From a bacterium 1xD8-48 (GTDB lineage: Bacteria > Bacillota > Clostridia > Lachnospirales > Lachnospiraceae): DNA of 64,000 bases. Position 1 is the stretch's first letter. Each line of letters begins with the position of its first letter. This document shows, piece by piece, positions 45,875-52,426 of the stretch. The stretch spans positions 91,975 through 155,974 of the forward strand of contig QZDS01000009.1 in assembly GCA_009917455.1 (NCBI GenBank). Direction: 5' to 3'. The notes under the pieces were generated by a model. It was given only the letters and a program-made list of their open reading frames with translations. It did no database searches and had not been told where the DNA came from. The translations under genes and the position numbers were made by a program.

Positions 45875-46150
45875 ATGGTAAGGCTGACAGTGAGCACAGA
45901 GGAATATCTGATGCTGAATGACAACATTAAAATTGTGTTTCTGGGAGGGACGAAGAACCATATCCGTATTCTGGTGGACGCCCCGAAGGATGTAAACATT
46001 GTCAGGAGCACTGTCCTGGAAAAAAGGCTTGCCGCTTCCGGGGAAGATGAAAAACTGCCAAAGTATTACGCGGAGCCGGAAACAGATAAAAAGTATCTGA
46101 AGAAAAAGAAGCCCCGCATCTGCATCACGCGGGGGAATCTGGAGCCCTGA
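45875..46150 (+). CDS. csrA: CsrA-like RNA-binding regulator, copy 1
   Basis: A 91-residue protein, start ATG 45875 set by AGGGAGG seven bases upstream. It aligns with CsrA: L4, then IKIVFLGG, and RILVDAPKDVNIVR with R44, the position of the key RNA-binding Arg in the family. The usual N-terminal TRKxGE stretch is replaced by TVSTEEY, and a basic tail (KKYLKKKKPRICITRG) extends it about 20 residues beyond typical CsrA. CsrA represses flagellin translation by binding GGA motifs in the mRNA. The gene lies directly upstream of hag copy 1. Its antagonist FliW is not encoded in the window. Protein copy 2 is identical. Confidence 0.85.
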   Translation: MVRLTVSTEEYLMLNDNIKIVFLGGTKNHIRILVDAPKDVNIVRSTVLEKRLAASGEDEKLPKYYAEPETDKKYLKKKKPRICITRGNLEP

Positions 46151-46253
46151 AAATTTAAAAGGTAATAATCGGGAATCTTAAGCAGTTTGGAGGCAGGGCC
46201 CGTCTCCAAAAGGCTTTTGATATCCGGTTACTATAAATGTTTTTAACTATGCT

Positions 46254-46287
46254 ACGCAAACGGATTTGCGTAAAAATTCAAGGAGGA
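46254..46287 (+). promoter_or_regulatory. CsrA-type binding region in the hag copy 1 leader
   Basis: A perfect hairpin ACGCAAA-CGGA-TTTGCGT (46254-46271) displays GGA in its loop, followed by the ribosome site AAGGAGGA (46280-46287). One GGA loop plus one GGA in the ribosome site is the two-site layout known for CsrA control of flagellin mRNA in Bacillus subtilis. Confidence 0.7.
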
Positions 46288-46294
46288 ATATATT

Positions 46295-47395
46295 ATGGCA
46301 ATGATAGTAAAACACAATCTTACAGCAATGAACTCTAACAGAATGTTAGGCGTTAACACACAGACTCAGGCCAAGACCACTGAGAAGTTATCTTCCGGTT
46401 ACAAGATTAACCGTGCGGCCGACGACGCGGCAGGGCTCTCCATTTCCGAGAAGATGAGAAGGCAGATTAGGGGTCTTACACAGGCTTCCAAGAATGCACA
46501 GGACGGTATCTCCTGCGTACAGACAGCAGAAGGCGCTTTGAATGAAGTTCATGACATGTTACAGCGTATGAACGAGCTGGCGGTTAAAGGTGAGAACGGA
46601 ACATTGTCATCTGTTGACCAGTCCTATATTCAGGCTGAAATCAAGCAATTAATGACAGAAATCGACCGTGTAGCCGATACTACCACATTCAACGAGCAGA
46701 ACCTGTTAGACGGTACTTTCACCAACAAGGGACTGCAGGTCGGCGCGGAAGCCGGACAGCACATTGATATCTCCATCACATCAATGAACCTGAATAATCT
46801 GGCTACAAAGGCGCAGGCGGCTAATATTTCATGGAAAGAACAGGTATCCATCGGGAAAGCAGTCGCGATAGCCGCAGGCACAGTTAAGGGAAATTATTCG
46901 GCATCGGCTGTGGATAAAGCGTTGGTTTCTGTTGCAAAGGCTCAGGGTATGAGTGTTTCAGGTAATGCGCTGACTGATGCTCAGAAAACAGAACTGGCAA
47001 AAAATTTCACATCCTTAAAGGTAACTGTTTCCGTAGCCGTTACGGCAAAGGACGTGGTTGACAAATTCAGCACCAAGTATGTCTCCACAGATTCCAGCAC
47101 CTATGCTACGACCAGAGATTTTGCGAGTCTGAACGCCTTCGTTAAGAATGCCCTGCAGACAGTATCTTTACAGAGGTCTGACCTGGGCGCTGTTCAGAAC
47201 CGTCTGGAGCACACCATCAACAATCTGGACAACGTAGTGGAGAACACCACAAGCGCTGAGTCTGCTATCCGTGATACAGATATGGCCAGCACAATGGTCA
47301 GCTACGCAAACAACCAGATTCTGGCGCAGGCAGGAACAGCAATGCTGGCACAGTCTAACCAGAGCAATCAGGGTGTATTGTCCTTACTTGGTTAA
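46295..47395 (+). CDS. hag: Flagellin, copy 1
   Basis: A 366-residue flagellin. Residues 1-164 (D0/D1 N-terminus, KHNLTAMNSNRMLGVNTQ, KLSSGYKINRAADDAAGLSI) and the last 105 or so residues (through AMLAQSNQSNQGVLSLL) match copy 2 closely. The middle, about residues 165-259, is unrelated in length and sequence. The TLR5-contact motif region reads LQRMNELAV, keeping R91, L95 and E115, equivalent to Salmonella R90, L94 and E114. It is exported and polymerised into the filament. AAGGAGGA precedes ATG 46295. csrA lies just upstream and a strong terminator follows. Confidence 0.96.
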   Translation: MAMIVKHNLTAMNSNRMLGVNTQTQAKTTEKLSSGYKINRAADDAAGLSISEKMRRQIRGLTQASKNAQDGISCVQTAEGALNEVHDMLQRMNELAVKGENGTLSSVDQSYIQAEIKQLMTEIDRVADTTTFNEQNLLDGTFTNKGLQVGAEAGQHIDISITSMNLNNLATKAQAANISWKEQVSIGKAVAIAAGTVKGNYSASAVDKALVSVAKAQGMSVSGNALTDAQKTELAKNFTSLKVTVSVAVTAKDVVDKFSTKYVSTDSSTYATTRDFASLNAFVKNALQTVSLQRSDLGAVQNRLEHTINNLDNVVENTTSAESAIRDTDMASTMVSYANNQILAQAGTAMLAQSNQSNQGVLSLLG

Positions 47396-47475
47396 TAAAA
47401 AATCATTGCAAAATAAGAACTATTACTATCAGGGGACCGGTGAGAGCCGGTCCCTTTATCATTTTGTGGCGGCCG
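47065..47475 (+). repeat. Flagellin 3' homology block, copy 1
   Basis: The 3' part of hag copy 1 plus its terminator is repeated at 50526-50934. Coding sequence diverges at silent sites, whereas the 50 bases after the stop codon are almost identical. Confidence 0.75.
47433..47458 (+). terminator. Terminator of hag copy 1
   Basis: GGGACCGG (47433-47440) and CCGGTCCC (47447-47454) with a TGAGAG loop, followed by TTTAT. The same element follows copy 2. Confidence 0.88.
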
Positions 47476-47570
47476 GAAAAGTTTTTGCATTTCCGTCAGA
47501 CTTCATATACAATGTATAGTAGAAAATACAGAATGCTGAATGAAGTGAGGAAACCGCAAGGAGGCAGAGG

Positions 47571-49160
47571 ATGGCAAAAATCTTTAATGTAAGCGGCGCA
47601 TGCGAACCGGGCAGGCATTATATGGTTGCGCTGAAACCGAGGCTTAAGGAAATCAGGGCAATGATAGATGCCGGTGAATATTTCACCATGAATAAAGCGA
47701 GGCAGTACGGAAAAACCACGATTTTGCGTGCACTGACAGATTTTCTGAAAAGAGATTATATCGTTGTCAGCATGGATTTCCAGAGGATAGGGGCTTCCAA
47801 GTATAAAACGGAGAATATTTTTTCGGCTACCTTTGCAAGGGATTTTATAAAAAAGGCAGAAGCGGGTAATCAATTGGAGGCGGAGGTCTTAATGCCGCTG
47901 AAAAAAGTGTTGGAGGAGCAGGAAAACAGAATAGAGCTCTATGAATTATTCAGCTGTCTGACAGAAATATGTGCGAAAGCGGGAAAGCCGGTTGTCCTGA
48001 TTATTGACGAGGTTGACAGCGCGTCAAATAATCAGGTGTTTCTTGATTTTCTTGCGCAGCTTCGGGCGTGCTATCTTGACCGTGACACAACGCCGACATT
48101 CTGGTCTGTTATCCTTGCCGGAGTTTATGATATTCGCAATATCAGGCAGAAAATCCGTTCTGATGCGGAGCATAAAATGAACAGCCCATGGAATATTGCG
48201 GCAAAATTTCAGGTAGATATGAGTTTTTCCGCACAGGAGATTGCAGGAATGCTGAAAGAATATGAAGCGGATTATCATACGGGAATGGATATTGAGAAAA
48301 TATCGCAGATGATATATGCCTATACTTCCGGCTATCCGTACCTTGTATCCTGCCTGTGTAAGAATATGGACGAGGAGGTTGCCGGAACAGAAAAATTTCC
48401 CGATAAAAGCTGTGCATGGACACAGGCAGGTTTTATAGAGGCGGTAAAGCTGCTGATTAACGATAATAATACATTATTCCAGTCCCTTACAGGAAAGCTG
48501 GTGGATTACCCTGAGCTGAAAAATGTGGTGTATGAGCTTCTCTTTACGGGCAGGCCAATTCCGTATGTTCCGCAAAATCAGTATATCGATATTGCAGCAA
48601 TGTTTGGGTTTATTAAAAATGAAAAGGGAACCGCTGTGATAGCCAACCGGATTTTTGAATCGGTGCTTTATAACCTGTTTATATCTGAAGAATTTGCAGC
48701 AAGCAGAATGTATGATGCGGGGGTACAGGAAAGGAATCAGTTTATTGTGGGCGGCCATCTGGATGTGAAAAGGGTGCTGGAGAAGTTTGTGGAGACCTTT
48801 GATTATCTCTATGGAGACGCCGACGAGATTTTTCTTGAGGATGCCGGAAGACGTTATTTTATGCTTTTTCTGAAGCCGATTATCAACGGAGTCGGAAACA
48901 GTTATGTGGAATCTGAGACGCGTAATCATGAGAGAATGGATATCGTTATTGATTACCGCGGAGAGCAAAGCATTATTGAAATGAAGGTCTGGCGGGGGAA
49001 TGCTTATAACGAGCGCGGCGAGGAACAGCTTTCCGGGTATCTTGATTATTTCCATTTAAAAAAAGGATATATGCTCAGCTTTAATTTTAATAAAAAGAAA
49101 GAAATCGGCGTAAAAGAAATTGCCCTGGGCGATAAGGTTTTAATTGAGGCGGTAGTATAG
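47571..49160 (+). CDS. AAA-like ATPase with PD-(D/E)XK nuclease-like domain
   Basis: A 529-residue protein. A P-loop NTPase domain has NKARQYGKTT (residues 41-50) as Walker A and VVLIIDEVD (141-149) as Walker B. A C-terminal PD-(D/E)XK-type domain carries RMDIVIDYRGEQSIIEMKVWRG with its D, E and K. This architecture (AAA-ATPase-like plus PDDEXK_9) is abundant in gut Clostridia and Bacteroides and has no settled role. AGGAGG lies six bases before ATG 47571. It is trapped between flagellin copy 1 and csrA copy 2, so it would move with the cassette if sites 2 and 3 recombine. Confidence 0.85.
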   Translation: MAKIFNVSGACEPGRHYMVALKPRLKEIRAMIDAGEYFTMNKARQYGKTTILRALTDFLKRDYIVVSMDFQRIGASKYKTENIFSATFARDFIKKAEAGNQLEAEVLMPLKKVLEEQENRIELYELFSCLTEICAKAGKPVVLIIDEVDSASNNQVFLDFLAQLRACYLDRDTTPTFWSVILAGVYDIRNIRQKIRSDAEHKMNSPWNIAAKFQVDMSFSAQEIAGMLKEYEADYHTGMDIEKISQMIYAYTSGYPYLVSCLCKNMDEEVAGTEKFPDKSCAWTQAGFIEAVKLLINDNNTLFQSLTGKLVDYPELKNVVYELLFTGRPIPYVPQNQYIDIAAMFGFIKNEKGTAVIANRIFESVLYNLFISEEFAASRMYDAGVQERNQFIVGGHLDVKRVLEKFVETFDYLYGDADEIFLEDAGRRYFMLFLKPIINGVGNSYVESETRNHERMDIVIDYRGEQSIIEMKVWRGNAYNERGEEQLSGYLDYFHLKKGYMLSFNFNKKKEIGVKEIALGDKVLIEAVV

Positions 49161-49213
49161 ACAGAATCAGAATATATGAATATGTTGACGGCGACATATC
49201 GAAAGGAATGTAA

Positions 49214-49290
49214 CGCAGACAATCAGGCGCTGTAGGAGGCGATGTAGAAACCTCCCACAGCGCCTGATTGTCTGCGCCCCTTCGTTTTTT
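49214..49290 (+). terminator. Very strong terminator after the ATPase gene
   Basis: Perfect 20-bp arms at 49214-49233 and 49257-49276, with an inner GGAGG/CCTCC pairing in the loop, then a T-run at 49285-49291. It insulates csrA copy 2 from upstream transcription. Confidence 0.8.
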
Positions 49291-49329
49291 TACATAGTTT
49301 CCCATTGTTTCCGCAGTGCGGTATTTGTT

Positions 49330-49360
49330 AAGGCAACACTATAGTAAAGAAAGTTGCATT
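49330..49360 (+). repeat. Candidate recombinase site 3
   Basis: A direct copy (29/31 bases) of the element at 45783-45813, again followed by TGGCAAA. It sits about 60 bases upstream of csrA copy 2. With site 2 it flanks csrA-hag copy 1 and the ATPase gene as direct repeats, 3.55 kb apart. The embedded minus-strand -10 is weaker here (TATAGT). Confidence 0.75.
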
Positions 49361-49422
49361 TGGCAAAGCAGGACTATATAAATGGCAGGAAATGCATTGG
49401 AAAGAGAGCAGGGAGGCCTGGG

Positions 49423-49698
49423 ATGGTTAGATTGACGGTGAGCACAGAGGAATATCTGATGCTGAATGACAACATTAAAATTGTGTTTCTGGGAGGGACA
49501 AAGAACCATATCCGTATTCTGGTGGACGCCCCGAAGGATGTGAATATTGTCAGGAGCACTGTCCTGGAAAAAAGGCTTGCCGCTTCCGGGGAAGATGAAA
49601 AACTGCCAAAGTATTACGCGGAGCCGGAAACAGATAAAAAGTATCTGAAGAAAAAGAAGCCCCGCATCTGCATCACGCGGGGGAACTTAGAGCCCTGA
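49423..49698 (+). CDS. csrA: CsrA-like RNA-binding regulator, copy 2
   Basis: A 91-residue protein identical in amino acid sequence to copy 1, with only a few nucleotide changes. ATG 49423 is set by CAGGGAGG upstream; an ATG at 49354 would start inside site 3 and is unlikely. It lies directly upstream of hag copy 2 with the same leader. Two identical csrA genes in tandem, each tied to a flagellin gene, is unusual since csrA is normally single and next to fliW. Confidence 0.85.
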   Translation: MVRLTVSTEEYLMLNDNIKIVFLGGTKNHIRILVDAPKDVNIVRSTVLEKRLAASGEDEKLPKYYAEPETDKKYLKKKKPRICITRGNLEP

Positions 49699-49801
49699 AA
49701 ATTTAAAAGGTAATAATCGGGAATCTTAAGCGGTTTGGAGGCAGGGCCCGTCTCCAAAAGGCTTTTGATATCCGGTTACTATAAATGTTTTTAACCAAAC
49801 T

Positions 49802-49835
49802 ACGCAAACGGATTTGCGTAATCATTCAAGGAGGA
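49802..49835 (+). promoter_or_regulatory. CsrA-type binding region in the hag copy 2 leader
   Basis: The same hairpin ACGCAAA-CGGA-TTTGCGT (49802-49819) and ribosome site AAGGAGGA (49828-49835) as in copy 1. Bases between and just upstream differ while hairpin and ribosome site are unchanged, which argues for selection on the structure. Confidence 0.7.
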
Positions 49836-49842
49836 ATATATT

Positions 49843-50856
49843 ATGTCAATGATAGTAAAACACAATCTTACAGCAATGAATTCTAACAGAATGTTAGGCG
49901 TGAACACACAGAGCCAGGCCAAGACAACCGAGAAGCTGTCTTCCGGTTACAAGATTAACCGTGCGGCCGACGATGCGGCAGGTCTCTCCATTTCCGAGAA
50001 GATGAGAAGGCAGATTAGGGGCCTTACACAGGCTTCCAAGAATGCACAGGACGGAATCTCCTGCGTGCAGACAGCAGAAGGCGCTCTGAATGAAGTTCAT
50101 GACATGTTACAGCGTATGAACGAGCTGGCAGTTAAGGGCGAGAACGGCACGCTGTCATCTGTTGACCAGTCCTATATTCAGGCTGAAATCAAGCAGTTAA
50201 TGACAGAAATCGACCGTGTAGCCGAGACGACCACATTCAACGAGCAGAACCTGTTAGACGGTTCCTTTACGGGTAAAGGGCTGCAGGTTGGCGCAGAGGC
50301 AGGACAGCATATTGATATTTCTATTACGTCTATGTCCATGAGCAAGCTGGCTGAAAAATCGTTAAAGGCGAACAGTAACAAGGGGATTTATCGTACAGAG
50401 ACAATATCCGTTAACCAGTTACAGAAAGCAGAATATGCAAATGCTAAGGTGGTAAGATACCTCAACGATGCTCAAACTAAGGTACTTGTTTCGATTAAGG
50501 TTACTGCTAAAGATGTAATTTCAAAGTTCTCGGATAAGTATGTATCAACAGATTCCAAGACCTACGCAGTAGCCAAGGATTTCGCAAGCCTGAACGCATT
50601 CGTAAAGAATGCTCTGCAGACAGTATCCTTACAGAGGTCTGACCTCGGTGCCGTTCAGAATCGTCTTGAGCATACCATTGCAAACCTGGATAACGTAGTG
50701 GAGAACACCACAAGCGCAGAGGCTACCATCCGCGATACGGATATGGCTACAACCATGGTGCAGTACGCGAACAACCAGATTCTGGCGCAGGCCGGTACTT
50801 CAATGCTGGCACAGTCCAACCAGAGCAATCAGGGCGTATTGTCCTTACTTGGTTAA
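49843..50856 (+). CDS. hag: Flagellin, copy 2
   Basis: A 337-residue flagellin, 29 residues shorter than copy 1. Residues 1-164 are nearly the same as copy 1. The middle (about 165-230) differs entirely, starting after DISITSM. The C-terminal 105 or so residues match again. Both copies have intact frames, ribosome sites and terminators, so both look functional. They would give filaments with different surface-exposed centres on the same D0/D1 core. Confidence 0.96.
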   Translation: MSMIVKHNLTAMNSNRMLGVNTQSQAKTTEKLSSGYKINRAADDAAGLSISEKMRRQIRGLTQASKNAQDGISCVQTAEGALNEVHDMLQRMNELAVKGENGTLSSVDQSYIQAEIKQLMTEIDRVAETTTFNEQNLLDGSFTGKGLQVGAEAGQHIDISITSMSMSKLAEKSLKANSNKGIYRTETISVNQLQKAEYANAKVVRYLNDAQTKVLVSIKVTAKDVISKFSDKYVSTDSKTYAVAKDFASLNAFVKNALQTVSLQRSDLGAVQNRLEHTIANLDNVVENTTSAEATIRDTDMATTMVQYANNQILAQAGTSMLAQSNQSNQGVLSLLG

Positions 50857-50934
50857 TAAAAAATCATTGCAAAATAAGAACTATTACTATCAGGGGACCG
50901 GCGAGAGCCGGTCCCTTTATCATTGTGTGTCCAA
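50526..50934 (+). repeat. Flagellin 3' homology block, copy 2
   Basis: Counterpart of 47065-47475: flagellin C-terminal coding region plus terminator. Confidence 0.75.
50894..50919 (+). terminator. Terminator of hag copy 2
   Basis: GGGACCGG (50894-50901) and CCGGTCCC (50908-50915) with a CGAGAG loop, then TTTAT. Confidence 0.88.
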
Positions 50935-50986
50935 AAGCGCGTGCTTCTGGCGGATACGGGAAAGTTGATAGCTTCACCTGCTGACA

Positions 50987-52210
50987 TCAAATCATCCACA
51001 CAGGAACAATGTAGTTATCAGAGTCCACAGCCGACAGTGCGGTGCGCATACAGAGAAGAGCGCCTTTTCCCCTGGGGGCGCTGCTTTTGTTCAAAATATC
51101 GAAAGCGCCAATCAGTTCTTTGCCGGGATTGACGGAACGCTTCACCTCCAGCGGGTGAAGCACACCATCGCTTTCAATAATCATATCGATTTCCTTCATA
51201 TCTTTATCACGATAGTACCAGAGAAGGCATTCTTTTGCATTGTTTTGGTAGGTTTTCAAAAGCTCGGAAACTACATAATTTTCAAGGATTGCACCGTTTA
51301 AAGCGCCGTTTGCCAAAATGTCCGGCGAACTGTATTTTGTGAGATAAGCGACAAGTCCGGTGTCAAAAAAGTACAGCTTTGGGGTTTTTACGGTTCTTTT
51401 CAAAAGATTATTGGAATAGGGGCGGAGGTAGAAAATAATATCCGATTTTTCCAGAGCCTGCAGCCAGCGTTTGGCGGTATCGTCAGATACTCCCACATCC
51501 TGCGCGATATCGTGAATGTTTAACAGTTGCCCGATGCGGCAGGCCGCTGAACGGATAAAATCCCTGAAAATTAATTTATCGGTCAAATGAATAAGGTCGC
51601 TGATATCCCGGTCAATATAGGTCTGAAGGTAGCTGCTGTAAAAGACCTCCCGGTCGGAAAAACGGCCGCTGATGAGTCCGGGCATAGAGCCTTTCCAGAT
51701 ACGTTGATAAATTTCCCGCATATCGGCTGGTGCGTGTGTGCCGGCTCTCTCTTTCAGCGCATTGAGCTCAATTGTAAAAGGCGAAGAGAACCCGCTGCCG
51801 TAAATCTCGTGCTGTGACAGGGATGGCATACGAAGCAGAGCCACCCTTCCGGCCAGCGATTCCTGGGCCAGTTCCATCATGCGGAACGCCTGAGAGCCTG
51901 TGAGCCAGAAGCTTCCGGGAGCGGCGCCGTTATCTATTTCAATTTTTATATAGGAAAAAAGCTGCGGGGCGTACTGTACTTCATCTATAAGAATCGGGCG
52001 TTCATGGAGCTCGAGGAAAAGGGCAGGGTCATTTTGTGCCATAGCACGGTCCTCAAGGTCGTCTAAAGTGACATAAGCCCTGTTTTTCTGCATTAATTTG
52101 CGCAAAACGGTGGTTTTCCCGACTTGTCTGGGTCCGGTGATTAGAATAGCCACATATTCTTTTGACAAAGACAGAATTTTTTCTTCCAAATCTCTTTTAA
52201 TATAGGCCAT
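50987..52210 (-). CDS. AAA_14/DUF4143 family ATPase
   Basis: A 407-residue protein with Walker A GPRQVGKTT, Walker B PILIDEVQ, sensor LTGSQAFRMM, and a C-terminal DUF4143 domain (YLQTYIDRDISDL, DTGLVAYLT, NYVVSELLKTYQN) that ends in a restriction-like fold (WYYRDKDMKEIDMIIESDGVLHPLEVK). These proteins are widespread in gut bacteria and of unknown function, with suggested roles in toxin-antitoxin-like or mobile functions. It follows hag copy 2 in the opposite orientation. A long inverted repeat lies just upstream of its start codon. Confidence 0.88.
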   Translation of the reverse strand: MAYIKRDLEEKILSLSKEYVAILITGPRQVGKTTVLRKLMQKNRAYVTLDDLEDRAMAQNDPALFLELHERPILIDEVQYAPQLFSYIKIEIDNGAAPGSFWLTGSQAFRMMELAQESLAGRVALLRMPSLSQHEIYGSGFSSPFTIELNALKERAGTHAPADMREIYQRIWKGSMPGLISGRFSDREVFYSSYLQTYIDRDISDLIHLTDKLIFRDFIRSAACRIGQLLNIHDIAQDVGVSDDTAKRWLQALEKSDIIFYLRPYSNNLLKRTVKTPKLYFFDTGLVAYLTKYSSPDILANGALNGAILENYVVSELLKTYQNNAKECLLWYYRDKDMKEIDMIIESDGVLHPLEVKRSVNPGKELIGAFDILNKSSAPRGKGALLCMRTALSAVDSDNYIVPVWMI

Positions 52211-52220
52211 ATGAAATTCC

Positions 52221-52259
52221 TTTCGGCTAAAATACGATTTAATCTTATTTTAGCCGAAA
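52221..52259. promoter_or_regulatory. Operator-like inverted repeat upstream of the DUF4143 ATPase
   Basis: Perfect 14-bp arms, 52221-52234 (TTTCGGCTAAAATA) and 52246-52259, with an 11-base centre, starting 11 bases before the ATPase start codon. It overlaps the expected ribosome site or promoter region, so it may be an autoregulatory operator or a translation-blocking hairpin. Confidence 0.6.
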
Positions 52260-52343
52260 TATAATAAAAGTCAAGGCAGAATCGAAGGAAATCGTTAAAA
52301 AATTTAGATAGGAAACCGGATATATAAAAATCAGGAAACAGGC

Positions 52344-52372
52344 TTGACGGTCCGGCTGCCTTGTTTCATAAT
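52344..52372 (+). promoter_or_regulatory. Promoter of the spermidine synthase-like gene
   Basis: TTGACG (52344-52349) and CATAAT (52367-52372) spaced 17 bp. Confidence 0.55.
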
Positions 52373-52426
52373 GATATAACATAAGTTCAGGTACAGAGAA
52401 GCAGGAAAAAAGAAAAGAGGAAAACA

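Larger units (their letters stand above)
45783..46787 (+). repeat. Tandem cassette repeat, copy 1 (site, csrA, flagellin 5' part)
   Basis: About 1.0 kb that is repeated at 49330-50334 in the same orientation. It covers the recombinase site, csrA, the csrA-hag leader and codons 1-164 of hag. From csrA to the flagellin N-terminus the copies differ at only a few bases, including silent positions. The first 90 bases are less alike. Confidence 0.85.
49330..50334 (+). repeat. Tandem cassette repeat, copy 2
   Basis: The second copy of the block at 45783-46787, same orientation and same internal order. Confidence 0.85.

Noticed and set aside
46189..46213. TTTGGAG ... CTCCAAA hairpin between csrA and hag as a terminator
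   Set aside because: Only seven base pairs with a poor T-run, and hag must be expressed. It could be an attenuator but the evidence is weak.
46150..46294. Sigma-D (flagellar) promoter between csrA and hag
   Set aside because: No TAAA-N15-CCGATAT-like pair with acceptable spacing was found, so I do not call one. csrA and hag may be co-transcribed.
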